Positions 25,719 through 33,622 are shown, counted from the first letter of the stretch. The stretch: DNA of 33,622 nucleotides from DIGJ01 sp036658435 (GCA_036658435.1 JAVXEO010000018.1:1-33622), one strand, 5' to 3'. Program-made: numbers and translations. Notes: generated by a model not told the origin, from the letters alone.

Positions 25719-26165
25719 ATGGAGTCAGTATATTGGCTGATATTATTAGCAGTGCTGCTGGTAATTGAAATATGCACCTTAGGTCTGACCACAATCTGGT
25801 TTGCAGGTGGTGCATTGGCAGCTACGGTAGTTTCATTGACAGGACTGGATTTATGGGTACAGATTGTAGTATTTTTTATAGTGTCTATTGGATTGCTGGT
25901 TTTTACAAGACCGATTGCACTCCGTTACCTAAACAGCCACCGATCAAAGACAAATTATGAAGAACTCATTGGAAAAACCGTTAAAATTACAGAAAAAGTA
26001 GATAATTTTAATCAGATGGGAACTGCCGTTTTGAACGGACAGGAATGGACTGCCCGGTCGGAGGAAGACCATATTATATTCAGCCCCGGAGATAAAGCCA
26101 CGATTGTAAATATCGCCGGAGTAAAACTTATTGTAAAACCATGTTTAGAGGAGGATAAAAAATAA
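25719..26165 (+). CDS. NfeD-family membrane protein (short form)
   Basis: A 148-residue protein with two or three membrane spans in residues 1-72 and a C-terminal OB-fold-like beta domain (about 80-145, with GKTVKITEKV, GTAVLNGQEWTARS and GDKATIVNIAGVKLIV). Long NfeD proteins also carry a ClpP-like protease domain; this short form lacks it. NfeD genes are very often next to a stomatin/flotillin gene, and here the stop codon of nfeD and the ATG of the stomatin gene share one base. The pair is thought to work in membrane microdomains. AAAGGAG sits seven bases before ATG 25719. Confidence 0.9.
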   Translation: MESVYWLILLAVLLVIEICTLGLTTIWFAGGALAATVVSLTGLDLWVQIVVFFIVSIGLLVFTRPIALRYLNSHRSKTNYEELIGKTVKITEKVDNFNQMGTAVLNGQEWTARSEEDHIIFSPGDKATIVNIAGVKLIVKPCLEEDKK

Positions 26166-27088
26166 TGGGACCAGTTTTAGCAGGAATATTAATTTTAATT
26201 GCATTGATACTGATTACATCTTGTATCAAAGTCGTACCACAGGCACAATCTTATGTTATTGAAAGATTAGGGGGATACCAGGCTACATGGAGTGTAGGTC
26301 TTCATTTTAAAATGCCGATTATTGATCGTGTTGCAAAAAAAGTTACCATAAAGGAACAGGTGGTTGATTTCGCACCCCAGCCGGTTATCACAAAAGATAA
26401 CGTAACCATGCGGATTGACACCGTTGTGTTTTATCAGATAACCGATCCAAAACTGTTTGCCTATGGCGTAGATAATCCCATTATGGCAATTGAAAACTTA
26501 ACGGCAACCACCCTTCGTAACATTATCGGTGATTTAGAACTGGATGAAACCCTTACTTCCAGAGAGATTATTAATACAAAGATGAGAGCTTCTCTTGACT
26601 TGGCAACGGATCCTTGGGGTATTAAAGTAAACCGGGTAGAGTTAAAGAATATTATTCCCCCAACGGTAATTCAGGACGCCATGGAGAAACAAATGAAAGC
26701 AGAGCGGGAACGAAGAGAAACGATACTGATTGCAGAAGGAGAAAAGAGATCCTCTATTCTTCGGGCAGAAGGTAAAAAAGAATCCTGTATTTTGGAGGCA
26801 GAGGCAGAAAAAGAAGCAGCCATTCTTCGTGCAGAAGCAAAGAAAGAAGCCACCATACGGGAGGCTGAAGGAGAGGCAGAAGCCATTCTTAAAATACAGC
26901 AGGCAAATGCAGATGGTATTCGCTGTTTGAATGACTCCAATCCACAGCCAGCGGTAATTCAGCTAAAGAGTCTGGAAGCTTTTGCAAAGGCAGCAGATGG
27001 TCAGGCAACCAAAATTATTATTCCGTCTGAGATTCAAGGAATGGCGGGACTGGTAAAATCACTTGTAGAAGTTGGAGCAGATAAGTAG
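26165..27088 (+). CDS. SPFH/stomatin-like membrane protein (paraslipin/QmcA type)
   Basis: A 307-residue scaffold protein of membrane microdomains. Residues 3-20 form an N-terminal membrane segment. The SPFH/band 7 domain (about 21-180) contains VPQAQSYVIERLGGYQ and the conserved DPWGIKVNRVELKNI stretch. Residues 187-240 are a charged helix with four successive 11-residue units beginning IL (ILIAEGE, ILRAEGK, ILEAEAE, ILRAEAK), followed by a shorter one, as expected for a coiled coil that drives oligomer formation. It is translationally coupled to nfeD by a TAATG overlap. The two proteins probably form one complex. Confidence 0.93.
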   Translation: MGPVLAGILILIALILITSCIKVVPQAQSYVIERLGGYQATWSVGLHFKMPIIDRVAKKVTIKEQVVDFAPQPVITKDNVTMRIDTVVFYQITDPKLFAYGVDNPIMAIENLTATTLRNIIGDLELDETLTSREIINTKMRASLDLATDPWGIKVNRVELKNIIPPTVIQDAMEKQMKAERERRETILIAEGEKRSSILRAEGKKESCILEAEAEKEAAILRAEAKKEATIREAEGEAEAILKIQQANADGIRCLNDSNPQPAVIQLKSLEAFAKAADGQATKIIIPSEIQGMAGLVKSLVEVGADK

Positions 27089-27128
27089 TATAGTTTTCTA
27101 TAGTACTTGCTAGGGAGGATTCCATATA

Positions 27129-28802
27129 ATGAATAAGTTTTCTGAAATGAAGATTTCAAACCGCCTAAGGCGTGTACTTACCACACTAATTGTACTTATT
27201 TTTATTGCTTCTGTTTTTTCACTGACGGCCTTCCAGTTTATTGGAAGAAATATGACAAGATTTTATAATGTACAATATGAAACCACGAAAAACCAAATGG
27301 AAATACGAAAAGATGTACAAACAATCAATAAAAGATTACTGTGGACCATGCTTACCGAGTCACAGGAAGTAGTAAAAGAGCAAAAAGCTGATTTTGACAA
27401 ACGATTTGAGAAAATTAATAAATATCTCCTGGTAATCCGTGAAAATCTTAAGTCAAAGGAAACCAGTGATGGTTTAGCCTCTGCATTTAAGGAATTTCAG
27501 AAGGACACCTATTACCTTTATGACATGATTGTTAGTGGGGATGTAAAAGGTGCTTTTACCTACTATGAAACTACCTATAATGATGTTTCAGAGGTACTGG
27601 CCAATGCGCTGGATGCTACCGGCAGCGAAGCCGATACGGATGCCCAGGAAAAATATAAGAACAATGTATGGATGAGAGTCATTGCGTCCACCCTTATGGT
27701 AATCATGATGGTTCTCTTTTTAACAACATCCATTATACTTGGAAAGAAACTTAAAAAAAGTATTGTGGAGCCTTTGGAAGCTATTAAGAAGGCAACAAAG
27801 AGAATATCCAAGGGGGAACTTCACATTGACATTGACTATTATTCATCCGATGAAATTGGTGAGGTAGCGGATAGTCTGCGAACTTCCGTTGAGACGATTG
27901 CCAGCTATATAGAGGAAATTGATACGGCAATGGAGAGCATGGCAGATGGAAACTTTAACGTGGGCTTTACAAAAGAATTTGTAGGCGATTTTAAGAACAT
28001 TGAAACCTGCCTGAACCTTTTGACAGATAAAATGTCAGTAGGATTACACGAAATTAATCAGGTTTCCGATCAGGTTGCAGCCGGTTCCGAACATATTACA
28101 GGCTCTACCCAGGATTTAGCCAATGGGGCAATGGAACAAGCCGGTATAGTAGAAGAACTTTCCGCTACGGTAACGGAAATCACACAAAACATTACAAAAA
28201 ATGCGAAAAGTGCCATTGATATTAGTAAAGAGGTAGAAATGGCAAGCATTCAGATTGAAAAAGAAAACGATAAAATGCAGAAAGTTGTTATGGCAATGGA
28301 CAGCATAAGCAGTACTTCCCAGGAAATTGGGAAAATTATTGATACCATTAATAATATTGCATCTCAGACGAACTTACTGGCCTTAAATGCTTCCATTGAG
28401 GCAGCAAGGGCAGGAGAAGCAGGAAAAGGTTTTGCGGTGGTAGCGGATCAGGTCAGCCTTCTGGCCAGCCAAAGTGCCGAAGCGGCAAAGACTTCTACCA
28501 GCTTAATTGGAACCTCTTTGACAGAGGTAGAAGAAGGAAAGATAATTGCAGATATGGCAGCGGGTGATTTGCTCTCTCTTGTAGAGAATGCAAAACAGAT
28601 TAGCCAAAAGGTAGGAAAGATAGCCACCGACTCCAGCAGCCAGGCGGAAGCGGTAGGACAGATTGATACCGGCATCAAACAAATTGCAGGCGTTGTGGAA
28701 TCCAATGTAGCGGCAACGGAAGAAAGTCTGGCATCTGGTGAAGAGCTAACGGGAGAAGCACAAAAATTAAAGGAGCTTTTCAAGCAGTTTCAATTAAAAT
28801 AA
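27129..28802 (+). CDS. Methyl-accepting chemotaxis protein
   Basis: A chemoreceptor of 557 residues. Layout: first membrane span (about 15-37), a helical extracytoplasmic domain of about 140 residues like a four-helix-bundle sensor, second span (about 181-201), HAMP (about 202-255), then the cytoplasmic signalling bundle. The hairpin tip is present in EIGKIIDTINNIASQTNLLALNA and is followed by EAGKGFAVVADQV. The signal is unknown. AGGGAGG lies about ten bases before ATG 27129. It follows the stomatin gene by 40 bp and ends with its own terminator-like hairpin. With cheX and the diguanylate cyclase it implies a motile cell. Confidence 0.95.
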   Translation: MNKFSEMKISNRLRRVLTTLIVLIFIASVFSLTAFQFIGRNMTRFYNVQYETTKNQMEIRKDVQTINKRLLWTMLTESQEVVKEQKADFDKRFEKINKYLLVIRENLKSKETSDGLASAFKEFQKDTYYLYDMIVSGDVKGAFTYYETTYNDVSEVLANALDATGSEADTDAQEKYKNNVWMRVIASTLMVIMMVLFLTTSIILGKKLKKSIVEPLEAIKKATKRISKGELHIDIDYYSSDEIGEVADSLRTSVETIASYIEEIDTAMESMADGNFNVGFTKEFVGDFKNIETCLNLLTDKMSVGLHEINQVSDQVAAGSEHITGSTQDLANGAMEQAGIVEELSATVTEITQNITKNAKSAIDISKEVEMASIQIEKENDKMQKVVMAMDSISSTSQEIGKIIDTINNIASQTNLLALNASIEAARAGEAGKGFAVVADQVSLLASQSAEAAKTSTSLIGTSLTEVEEGKIIADMAAGDLLSLVENAKQISQKVGKIATDSSSQAEAVGQIDTGIKQIAGVVESNVAATEESLASGEELTGEAQKLKELFKQFQLK

Positions 28803-28820
28803 GAGTGGGAAAGTTAAAGA

Positions 28821-28866
28821 ACGGGAAATGGGGACATAACAACCTTCATTTCCCGTATTGTTTTCA
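28821..28866 (+). terminator. Hairpin terminator after the chemoreceptor gene
   Basis: ACGGGAAATG (28821-28830) pairs with CATTTCCCGT (28847-28856). ATTGTTTTC follows, so the T run is imperfect. Confidence 0.7.
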
Positions 28867-28902
28867 ATTCGCCATATACGCAGATAGGAAGGAAATACGG
28901 TT

Positions 28903-29814
28903 GTGGAAAATAAGGGAGAATTGTTTGAAAAAAGAGTGCATGGTACGGAATCTTTTCCCTGTGGAATGTACCAATCAAAGGGTAGTACTTTGAGCCATTA
29001 TGTAAAGTACCACTGGCATAAAGAATGTGAAATCATATATTTTCGAAAGGGAGACTTCCTTCTTGGAGTGAACATGGAAAAATATGAAGTAAAAGAGGAA
29101 AGCATTTATTTTATTAACCAGGAAGAATTACACAACATTACCTGCACAAAGGCACCTTTTGAAGAACTTGCTTTTGTCTTTCACACAAGCATTCTCCGCT
29201 TTATGGAAAATGATGAAGGGGAAAAAAGCATTATAGAACCTTTTATAGACCAACAGATCATGTTCCCCAGATGTGTGCTCTCCGGAGAGAAAGCCTTTGC
29301 AAAGATAAAAGAAGAACTGCTCCAAGCCCAGGCGGCACTTAAAAACGAAAAAAGAGACGCGTCCATGGAAACAACCACAAACCCGGTTTCCCAGCTTTTA
29401 TTAAAAGCGTCATTCATAAAAATAATGGCATACCTGGAAGAGTATCACCTGCTTACAGAAAATAGGGAAATCATAGACCCTCGTGTGGGAGTCTTGAAAA
29501 AAGTAATCTCTTTTATTGAACAGAAGTACCAGGAAAAGATATACGTAAACCAGCTTGCAAAACTTGCGAATATGAACGAACAATATTTTTGCCGCTTTTT
29601 TAAAAAAAGCATAGGTAAAACCCCCATTGAATATGTCAATGAATATCGGATAAAAAAAGCAAAACATTTATTAAAGGATACGGAGCTTTCCGTAATGGAA
29701 GTATGTATGGAAACCGGATTTAATAACCTGGGAAATTTCATGCGGGAATTTCGAAAGTACAATCAGACAACGCCTCTCCAGTACAGAAATTCCTTTTCGT
29801 ACTTGACAAAGTGA
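28903..29814 (+). CDS. AraC-family transcriptional regulator with cupin domain
   Basis: A regulator of 303 residues. The N-terminal cupin-like domain (about 25-110) has the HWHKECEI motif; the middle is helical; the C-terminal AraC domain (about 195-298) has two helix-turn-helix units, ending with the family signature region METGFNNLGNFMREFRKYNQTTPLQYR. Such regulators usually bind a sugar or other small ligand in the cupin. The start is GTG 28903, with AGGAAGGA nine bases upstream; no better ATG exists before the cupin motif. Its last codons contain the -35 of the following decarboxylase gene, so the pair is close but separately transcribed. The target is unknown. Confidence 0.9.
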   Translation: MENKGELFEKRVHGTESFPCGMYQSKGSTLSHYVKYHWHKECEIIYFRKGDFLLGVNMEKYEVKEESIYFINQEELHNITCTKAPFEELAFVFHTSILRFMENDEGEKSIIEPFIDQQIMFPRCVLSGEKAFAKIKEELLQAQAALKNEKRDASMETTTNPVSQLLLKASFIKIMAYLEEYHLLTENREIIDPRVGVLKKVISFIEQKYQEKIYVNQLAKLANMNEQYFCRFFKKSIGKTPIEYVNEYRIKKAKHLLKDTELSVMEVCMETGFNNLGNFMREFRKYNQTTPLQYRNSFSYLTK

Positions 29815-29831
29815 AAGCGTTCCGATATTAT
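29803..29831 (+). promoter_or_regulatory. Promoter of the decarboxylase gene
   Basis: TTGACA (29803-29808) and TATTAT (29826-29831) are separated by 17 bp. The -35 lies inside the last codons of the AraC gene. Expected RNA start is near 29838, which leaves ATG 29864 with a short leader and makes the upstream in-frame GTG 29843 an unlikely start. Confidence 0.85.
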
Positions 29832-29863
29832 GATTTTTATTAGTGAATATAGGAGATGAACCA

Positions 29864-31129
29864 ATGAAAACCCCATTTGTAACAGTAGAACAAGTGAAAG
29901 AAATGGTAAAAGAATATCCAACTCCATTTCATATATATGATGAAAAAGGAATTCGGGAAAATGCAAGAAAGCTGAATCAGGCATTTTCATGGAACAAAGG
30001 ATTTAAAGAGTACTTTGCAGTAAAAGCCACTCCCAATCCGTTTTTATTAAAAATATTAAAAGAAGAAGGCTGTGGAGCGGATTGTTCTTCTCTAACAGAA
30101 CTTATGATGTCAGAAGCTTGTGGATTTAAGGGACAAGATGTTATCTTTTCTTCTAACGTGACACCGGAAGAGGAATATCGGAAAGCAAGTGAAATGGGTG
30201 CCATTATTAATCTGGATGATTATACCCACATTGACTTTTTAAATCAGCTGGTGGGAATTCCGGAAACTATTTTTTGCCGCTATAACCCAGGTGGTGTATT
30301 CGCCCTTGGTACGGATATAATGGACAATCCCGGGGACGCAAAATATGGATTTACCCATGACCAGATTATTCAGGGATTTAAAAGATTAAAAGAAATGGGG
30401 GCAAAAACATTTGGTATTCACTCTTTTCTGGCCAGTAATACCGTAACCAATGAGTATTATCCGGCACTGGCAAAGATAATGTTTGAACTTGCAGTTGAGA
30501 TCAAAGAAAAAACGGGAATTCAGATTCGGTATATTAATCTTTCCGGAGGAATTGGAATTCCTTATACCCCGGATCAGAAAGAAAATGAGATTGCTCTTAT
30601 TGGAGATAAAGTACGAAAAGTATATGAAGAAGTTTTAGTACCGGCAGGTCTTGGTGAAATAACGCTTATGACAGAGCTTGGCCGCTTTATGATGGGACCC
30701 TATGGCGCCTTGGTAACAAAAGCCATTCATGTAAAACACACCTATAAAGAGTATATTGGAGTGGATGCCTGTGCAGTGAATTTGATGCGTCCCGCCATGT
30801 ACGGAGCGTATCACCATATTACGGTTTTAGGAAAGGAAGAGGCAGCGGAGGACCATAAATATGACATAACCGGTTCCCTATGTGAAAACAATGATAAGTT
30901 TGCCGTAGACCGTATGCTTCCAAAAATCAATCTGGGAGATTATTTGTATATTCATGATACGGGAGCCCATGGCTTTTCTATGGGATATAACTACAATGGA
31001 AAGTTAAAGTCCGCTGAAATTTTATTAAAAGAAGATGGAAGTACACAAAAGATACGACGTGCAGAGACACCAAAGGATTACTTTGCTACCTTTGATTTTT
31101 GTGACATACTAGATGACATAAAAGAATAG
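29864..31129 (+). CDS. lysA: Diaminopimelate decarboxylase-type PLP enzyme (LysA family)
   Basis: A fold-type III PLP decarboxylase of 421 residues. If it is LysA, it converts meso-diaminopimelate to lysine, the last step of lysine synthesis. The PLP lysine is K54 in YFAVKATPNP. The glycine-rich phosphate loop is NLSGGIGIPY, and the C-terminal part has SLCENNDKFAVDR and HDTGAHGFSMGYNYNG, matching the LysA active-site blocks in position. It differs from the classical enzyme, which has HIGSQ where this has HSFLASN and CESGD where this has CENND. It belongs to a variant clade commonly annotated as LysA in Clostridia; another basic amino-acid decarboxylase is possible. AGGAGA is seven bases from ATG 29864. 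It has its own strong promoter and terminator. Confidence 0.82.
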   Translation: MKTPFVTVEQVKEMVKEYPTPFHIYDEKGIRENARKLNQAFSWNKGFKEYFAVKATPNPFLLKILKEEGCGADCSSLTELMMSEACGFKGQDVIFSSNVTPEEEYRKASEMGAIINLDDYTHIDFLNQLVGIPETIFCRYNPGGVFALGTDIMDNPGDAKYGFTHDQIIQGFKRLKEMGAKTFGIHSFLASNTVTNEYYPALAKIMFELAVEIKEKTGIQIRYINLSGGIGIPYTPDQKENEIALIGDKVRKVYEEVLVPAGLGEITLMTELGRFMMGPYGALVTKAIHVKHTYKEYIGVDACAVNLMRPAMYGAYHHITVLGKEEAAEDHKYDITGSLCENNDKFAVDRMLPKINLGDYLYIHDTGAHGFSMGYNYNGKLKSAEILLKEDGSTQKIRRAETPKDYFATFDFCDILDDIKE

Positions 31130-31146
31130 TATCCAGGAAACAATAA

Positions 31147-31187
31147 AATCCTTCCAATAAGAGCCTCTTGTTGGAAGGATTCTTTCG
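31147..31187 (+). terminator. Rho-independent terminator after the decarboxylase
   Basis: AATCCTTCCAA (31147-31157) pairs perfectly with TTGGAAGGATT (31171-31181) around a 13-base loop, followed by CTTTC. Confidence 0.85.
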
Positions 31188-31216
31188 TTGGCATAACAAG
31201 AAAACTATGATATACT
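31188..31216 (+). promoter_or_regulatory. Promoter of the topoisomerase operon
   Basis: TTGGCA (31188-31193) and TATACT (31211-31216) are separated by 17 bp. RNA would start near 31223 and include the GATAGAAGGA repeats and the gap before the start codon at 31392. Confidence 0.75.
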
Positions 31217-31242
31217 TACTACCGCTGAGGAAAAGAAGACAG

Positions 31243-31263
31243 GATAGAAGGAAGATAGAAGGA
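31243..31263 (+). repeat. GATAGAAGGA repeat, left of the gap
   Basis: Two copies of GATAGAAGGA joined by one A. The same 21 bases occur right after the gap at 31364-31384. Each unit holds an AGAAGGA that is like a ribosome binding site. Confidence 0.85.
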
Positions 31264-31363
31264 NNNNNNNNNNNNNNNNNNNNNNNNNNNNNNNNNNNNN
31301 NNNNNNNNNNNNNNNNNNNNNNNNNNNNNNNNNNNNNNNNNNNNNNNNNNNNNNNNNNNNNNN
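31264..31363. other. Assembly gap (100 N)
   Basis: One hundred unknown bases in the untranslated leader of the topoisomerase operon. The length is a usual placeholder value. The flanks are the same 21-mer, so the missing part is probably more of the repeat, or the two contig ends simply overlap. Confidence 0.95.
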
Positions 31364-31384
31364 GATAGAAGGAAGATAGAAGGA
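31364..31384 (+). repeat. GATAGAAGGA repeat, right of the gap
   Basis: Identical to 31243-31263. Its last unit runs into the ribosome binding site AGAAGGAG (31378-31385) of the topoisomerase B gene. Confidence 0.85.
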
Positions 31385-31391
31385 GTAACTT

Positions 31392-33323
31392 ATGGAACAG
31401 TATAATGGCAGTCAGATTGTGGTATTGGAAGGATTGGAAGCAGTAAGAAAACGTCCGGGAATGTACATTGGAAGTACAGGAAGCCGAGGCCTTCACCACC
31501 TGATTTGGGAAATATTAGACAATGGAATTGATGAGCATCTTGCCGGATTTTGCAATCACATAGATATTATCATGCAAAAAGACGGCGGAATTATGATAAA
31601 AGATAATGGACGGGGGGTACCGGTAGACATACACCCAACAAAAAAAATCCCAACGGTGCGGGTAGTTTATACCATTCTTCATGCAGGAGGGAAATTTGGA
31701 GGATCGGTATACAAGGTTTCCGGAGGACTTCATGGTGTAGGAGCTTCTGTAGTAAATGCCCTGTCCTCCAAACTCGTGGTAGAAGTACGAAGAAATGGTG
31801 AAGTTTACCGTGATGAATTTCAAAATGGGGGACATCCGGTGACGGTTCTGGAAAACGGACTTTTACCCGTAGTTGGAAAGTGTAATAAATCGGATACGGG
31901 AACCAAGGTGACTTTTTATCCAGATGATACCATTTTTGAAACGACGGAATTTAAAGGCGAAACCATAAAAAAGAAATTAAAAGAAATTGCTTTTTTAAAT
32001 AAAAATCTGGAAATTCACTTTGTGGATGAAATCAATCAAGAAGAAAAAACCTATTGTGAAGAATTTGGAATTAAAAGTTTTGTGAGCTATTTAGTGCGGG
32101 ATATGATTCCCCTTCATGAGGAAGTAATTTACGTAGAAGGAACCAGCAGCGATATTGAAGTGGAGCTGGCATTTCAATATACTAATACGTATTCGGAACA
32201 GATTAATGCGTACTGCAATCGAATTAATGTAGTGGATGGAGGCACCTTAGTTACCGGATTTAAAACGGCACTTACCCGCATTATGAACCAGTATGCCAGG
32301 GAACTTGGAATTTTAAAAGACAAGGACGAGAACTTCGACGGTAAGGACATTCGAAATGGTTTGGTGGCCATTATTTCCATTAAGCATCCGGACCCTCAGT
32401 TTGAGGGACAAACCAAGACAAAACTTGGGAACACCGATGCCAAAAGTGCAGTGGATGAAGTCTTCACCACAGAGGTACAGCGTTACTTTGATAAAAATGT
32501 AGAAGAATTAAAGAAAATTTTGGACAACTCCATGAAATCCTACAATGCAAGAAGAGCCGGAGACAAAGCAAGAACTGCCGTGTTAAAACAATTAAACGAT
32601 GTGGATACCAGAAGTAAGTTAGCCTCCTGCTCCTCAAAAAAACCAGAAGAATGCGAAGTTTATATTGTGGAAGGAGATTCTGCAGGGGGTACGGTAAAGA
32701 CGGCACGAAACCGTAAAACACAGGCGGTGCTTCCCCTACGTGGAAAAATTCTAAACGTGGAGAAGGCAAGTCTTGAAAAAATTCTGGTAAATAACGAAAT
32801 TAAATCCATGATTGCCTCTTTTGGCTGTGGAATTGGAGAAGAATTTGATATTGCAAAGCTGCGCTTTGATAAAATCATAATATTAACCGATGCCGATGTG
32901 GATGGAGCTCATATCAGCACCTTACTGCTTACTTTCTTTTACCGTTTTATGCCGGAACTGATTAACGAAGGAAAAGTATACCGGGGACTTCCACCCCTTT
33001 ACAAAGTAGAATACGAATCAACAGGAAAGTCAAAGAAAAAAAAGGAATCGGAATACATCTTTAATGATTTTGAACTGGATCGATTTAAAAAAAGAGCAGG
33101 AAATAAGATTTTGAATATACAGCGGTATAAAGGACTTGGAGAAATGGATGCGGATCAGCTCTGGGATACCACATTGAATCCGGAAACAAGGATTCTGGCA
33201 CAGGTGTCCATTAGTGATACCGTAGAGGCTGATGAAATAACAACCCTGCTTATGAGCAGCAACGTTCCCCCAAGACGTGAATTTATTATGGAAGAAGCAA
33301 AATATGCAAAATTGGATGTATAG
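31392..33323 (+). CDS. Type IIA topoisomerase subunit B (GyrB/ParE)
   Basis: The ATPase and TOPRIM subunit of DNA gyrase or topoisomerase IV, 643 residues. The GHKL ATPase region has EILDNGIDE, DNGRGVPVD and GGLHGVGASVVNALS. The transducer contains PQFEGQTKTKLGN. The TOPRIM domain has EGDSAGG and DADVDGAH, and the C-terminal IQRYKGLGEM block is intact. Details such as KLASCSSK, ILNVEKA and DVDGAHISTLLLTFFYR are closer to GyrB than to ParE, but no dnaA, dnaN or recF is nearby, as would be expected for the main gyrase locus; Clostridia often have a second pair. I therefore leave the name open. ATG 31392 is six bases from AGAAGGAG. The A subunit starts 28 bp after the stop. Confidence 0.93.
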   Translation: MEQYNGSQIVVLEGLEAVRKRPGMYIGSTGSRGLHHLIWEILDNGIDEHLAGFCNHIDIIMQKDGGIMIKDNGRGVPVDIHPTKKIPTVRVVYTILHAGGKFGGSVYKVSGGLHGVGASVVNALSSKLVVEVRRNGEVYRDEFQNGGHPVTVLENGLLPVVGKCNKSDTGTKVTFYPDDTIFETTEFKGETIKKKLKEIAFLNKNLEIHFVDEINQEEKTYCEEFGIKSFVSYLVRDMIPLHEEVIYVEGTSSDIEVELAFQYTNTYSEQINAYCNRINVVDGGTLVTGFKTALTRIMNQYARELGILKDKDENFDGKDIRNGLVAIISIKHPDPQFEGQTKTKLGNTDAKSAVDEVFTTEVQRYFDKNVEELKKILDNSMKSYNARRAGDKARTAVLKQLNDVDTRSKLASCSSKKPEECEVYIVEGDSAGGTVKTARNRKTQAVLPLRGKILNVEKASLEKILVNNEIKSMIASFGCGIGEEFDIAKLRFDKIIILTDADVDGAHISTLLLTFFYRFMPELINEGKVYRGLPPLYKVEYESTGKSKKKKESEYIFNDFELDRFKKRAGNKILNIQRYKGLGEMDADQLWDTTLNPETRILAQVSISDTVEADEITTLLMSSNVPPRREFIMEEAKYAKLDV

Positions 33324-33351
33324 ACGTTAATCCATAGAAGGAGTTTTCACA

Positions 33352-33622
33352 ATGAGTAAAACAGTAGAAGAAAATATTGTTCAGCTGGATTTTTCAGAAG
33401 AAATGAAAAATTCATTTAGAGATTATGCCATGAGCGTTATTGTTGCCCGTGCACTTCCTGATGTAAGGGACGGACTAAAGCCGGTGCAAAGAAGAATTTT
33501 ATTTGCCATGCACGAACTGGGGCTGGACCCTGAAAAACCACATCGAAAAAGTGCCCGTATTGTGGGAGACACCATGGGTAAATACCATCCTCATGGAGAT
33601 AGTTCCATTTATGATGCGTTAG
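33352..33622 (+). CDS. Type IIA topoisomerase subunit A (GyrA/ParC), 5' part
   Basis: The first 90 codons of the DNA-cutting subunit; the rest, with the catalytic Tyr, lies past the window end. FRDYAMSVIVARALPDVRDG, the LKPVQRRILFAMHELGL stretch and HRKSARIVGDTMGKYHPHGD are characteristic. The quinolone-determining positions read GDSSIYD: the Ser and Asp equivalent to GyrA S83 and D87 are both present, so this copy shows no classic resistance change. GAAGGAG precedes ATG 33352. It forms an operon with the B subunit. GyrA versus ParC is not decided by this part. Confidence 0.92.
   Translation, partial: MSKTVEENIVQLDFSEEMKNSFRDYAMSVIVARALPDVRDGLKPVQRRILFAMHELGLDPEKPHRKSARIVGDTMGKYHPHGDSSIYDAL

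Noticed and set aside
31168..31368. Open frame running from the decarboxylase terminator into the N gap
   Set aside because: It starts within a terminator hairpin and consists mostly of unknown bases.

Overview
The window looks like a chromosomal core segment from a spore-forming, motile, low-GC member of the Clostridia, most likely the Lachnospiraceae. This rests on the spoIIE-tilS-hpt-ftsH order, the AT-rich and AGA-rich coding style, strong AAGGAGG-type ribosome binding sites, classic TTGACA/TATAAT promoters, and the presence of chemotaxis and c-di-GMP proteins. It is a draft assembly: two N gaps are present (19027-19036 and 31264-31363), and both appear to be placeholders rather than true lengths. 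I see no phage, transposase, integrase or CRISPR array.

Region 1 (1-6306): the 3' part of an elongator tRNA-Met and its terminator, then spoIIE behind a promoter with a Spo0A-box-like site, then the tightly packed tilS-hpt-ftsH block (tRNA-Ile lysidine synthesis, purine salvage, membrane protein quality control). Region 2 (6307-10654): an intergenic stretch with an apparent promoter-to-terminator unit of about 100 nt, an intracellular GH13 alpha-glucan hydrolase, and a membrane-bound diguanylate cyclase with a Cache-like sensor and PAS. Region 3 (10662-13296): a tRNA-Phe/tRNA-Gly pair with its own promoter, a cobalamin-binding radical SAM protein and endonuclease III. Region 4 (13360-15811): a membrane-anchored TPR-like protein, a 34-residue membrane peptide transcribed away from it, and a VanW/G5-type surface protein.

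Region 5 (15890-19565): a co-directional run of a HypE-like AIR synthase-fold protein, an Lrp/AsnC regulator translationally coupled to a class I aminotransferase, a CheX phosphatase (broken by a gap) and the tRNA methyltransferase TrmL. Region 6 (19547-24119, minus strand): mutS2 followed by an OmpR-type response regulator and its sensor kinase. Region 7 (24310-28802): an HtrA-like protein that has lost all three catalytic residues, an NfeD/stomatin pair and a methyl-accepting chemotaxis protein. Region 8 (28903-33622): an AraC regulator, a LysA-type decarboxylase, and a type IIA topoisomerase B/A subunit pair, the A subunit cut off by the window end.

Most of the window is ordinary housekeeping. 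The points most worth a second look are the catalytically dead HtrA beside the NfeD/stomatin pair, the long-spacer Spo0A-type promoter of spoIIE, the mispaired acceptor stem of tRNA-Phe, the repeat-flanked gap in the topoisomerase leader, the HypE-like protein with no hydrogenase genes nearby, and the small intergenic transcript candidate. I did not find a clearly new multi-gene system.
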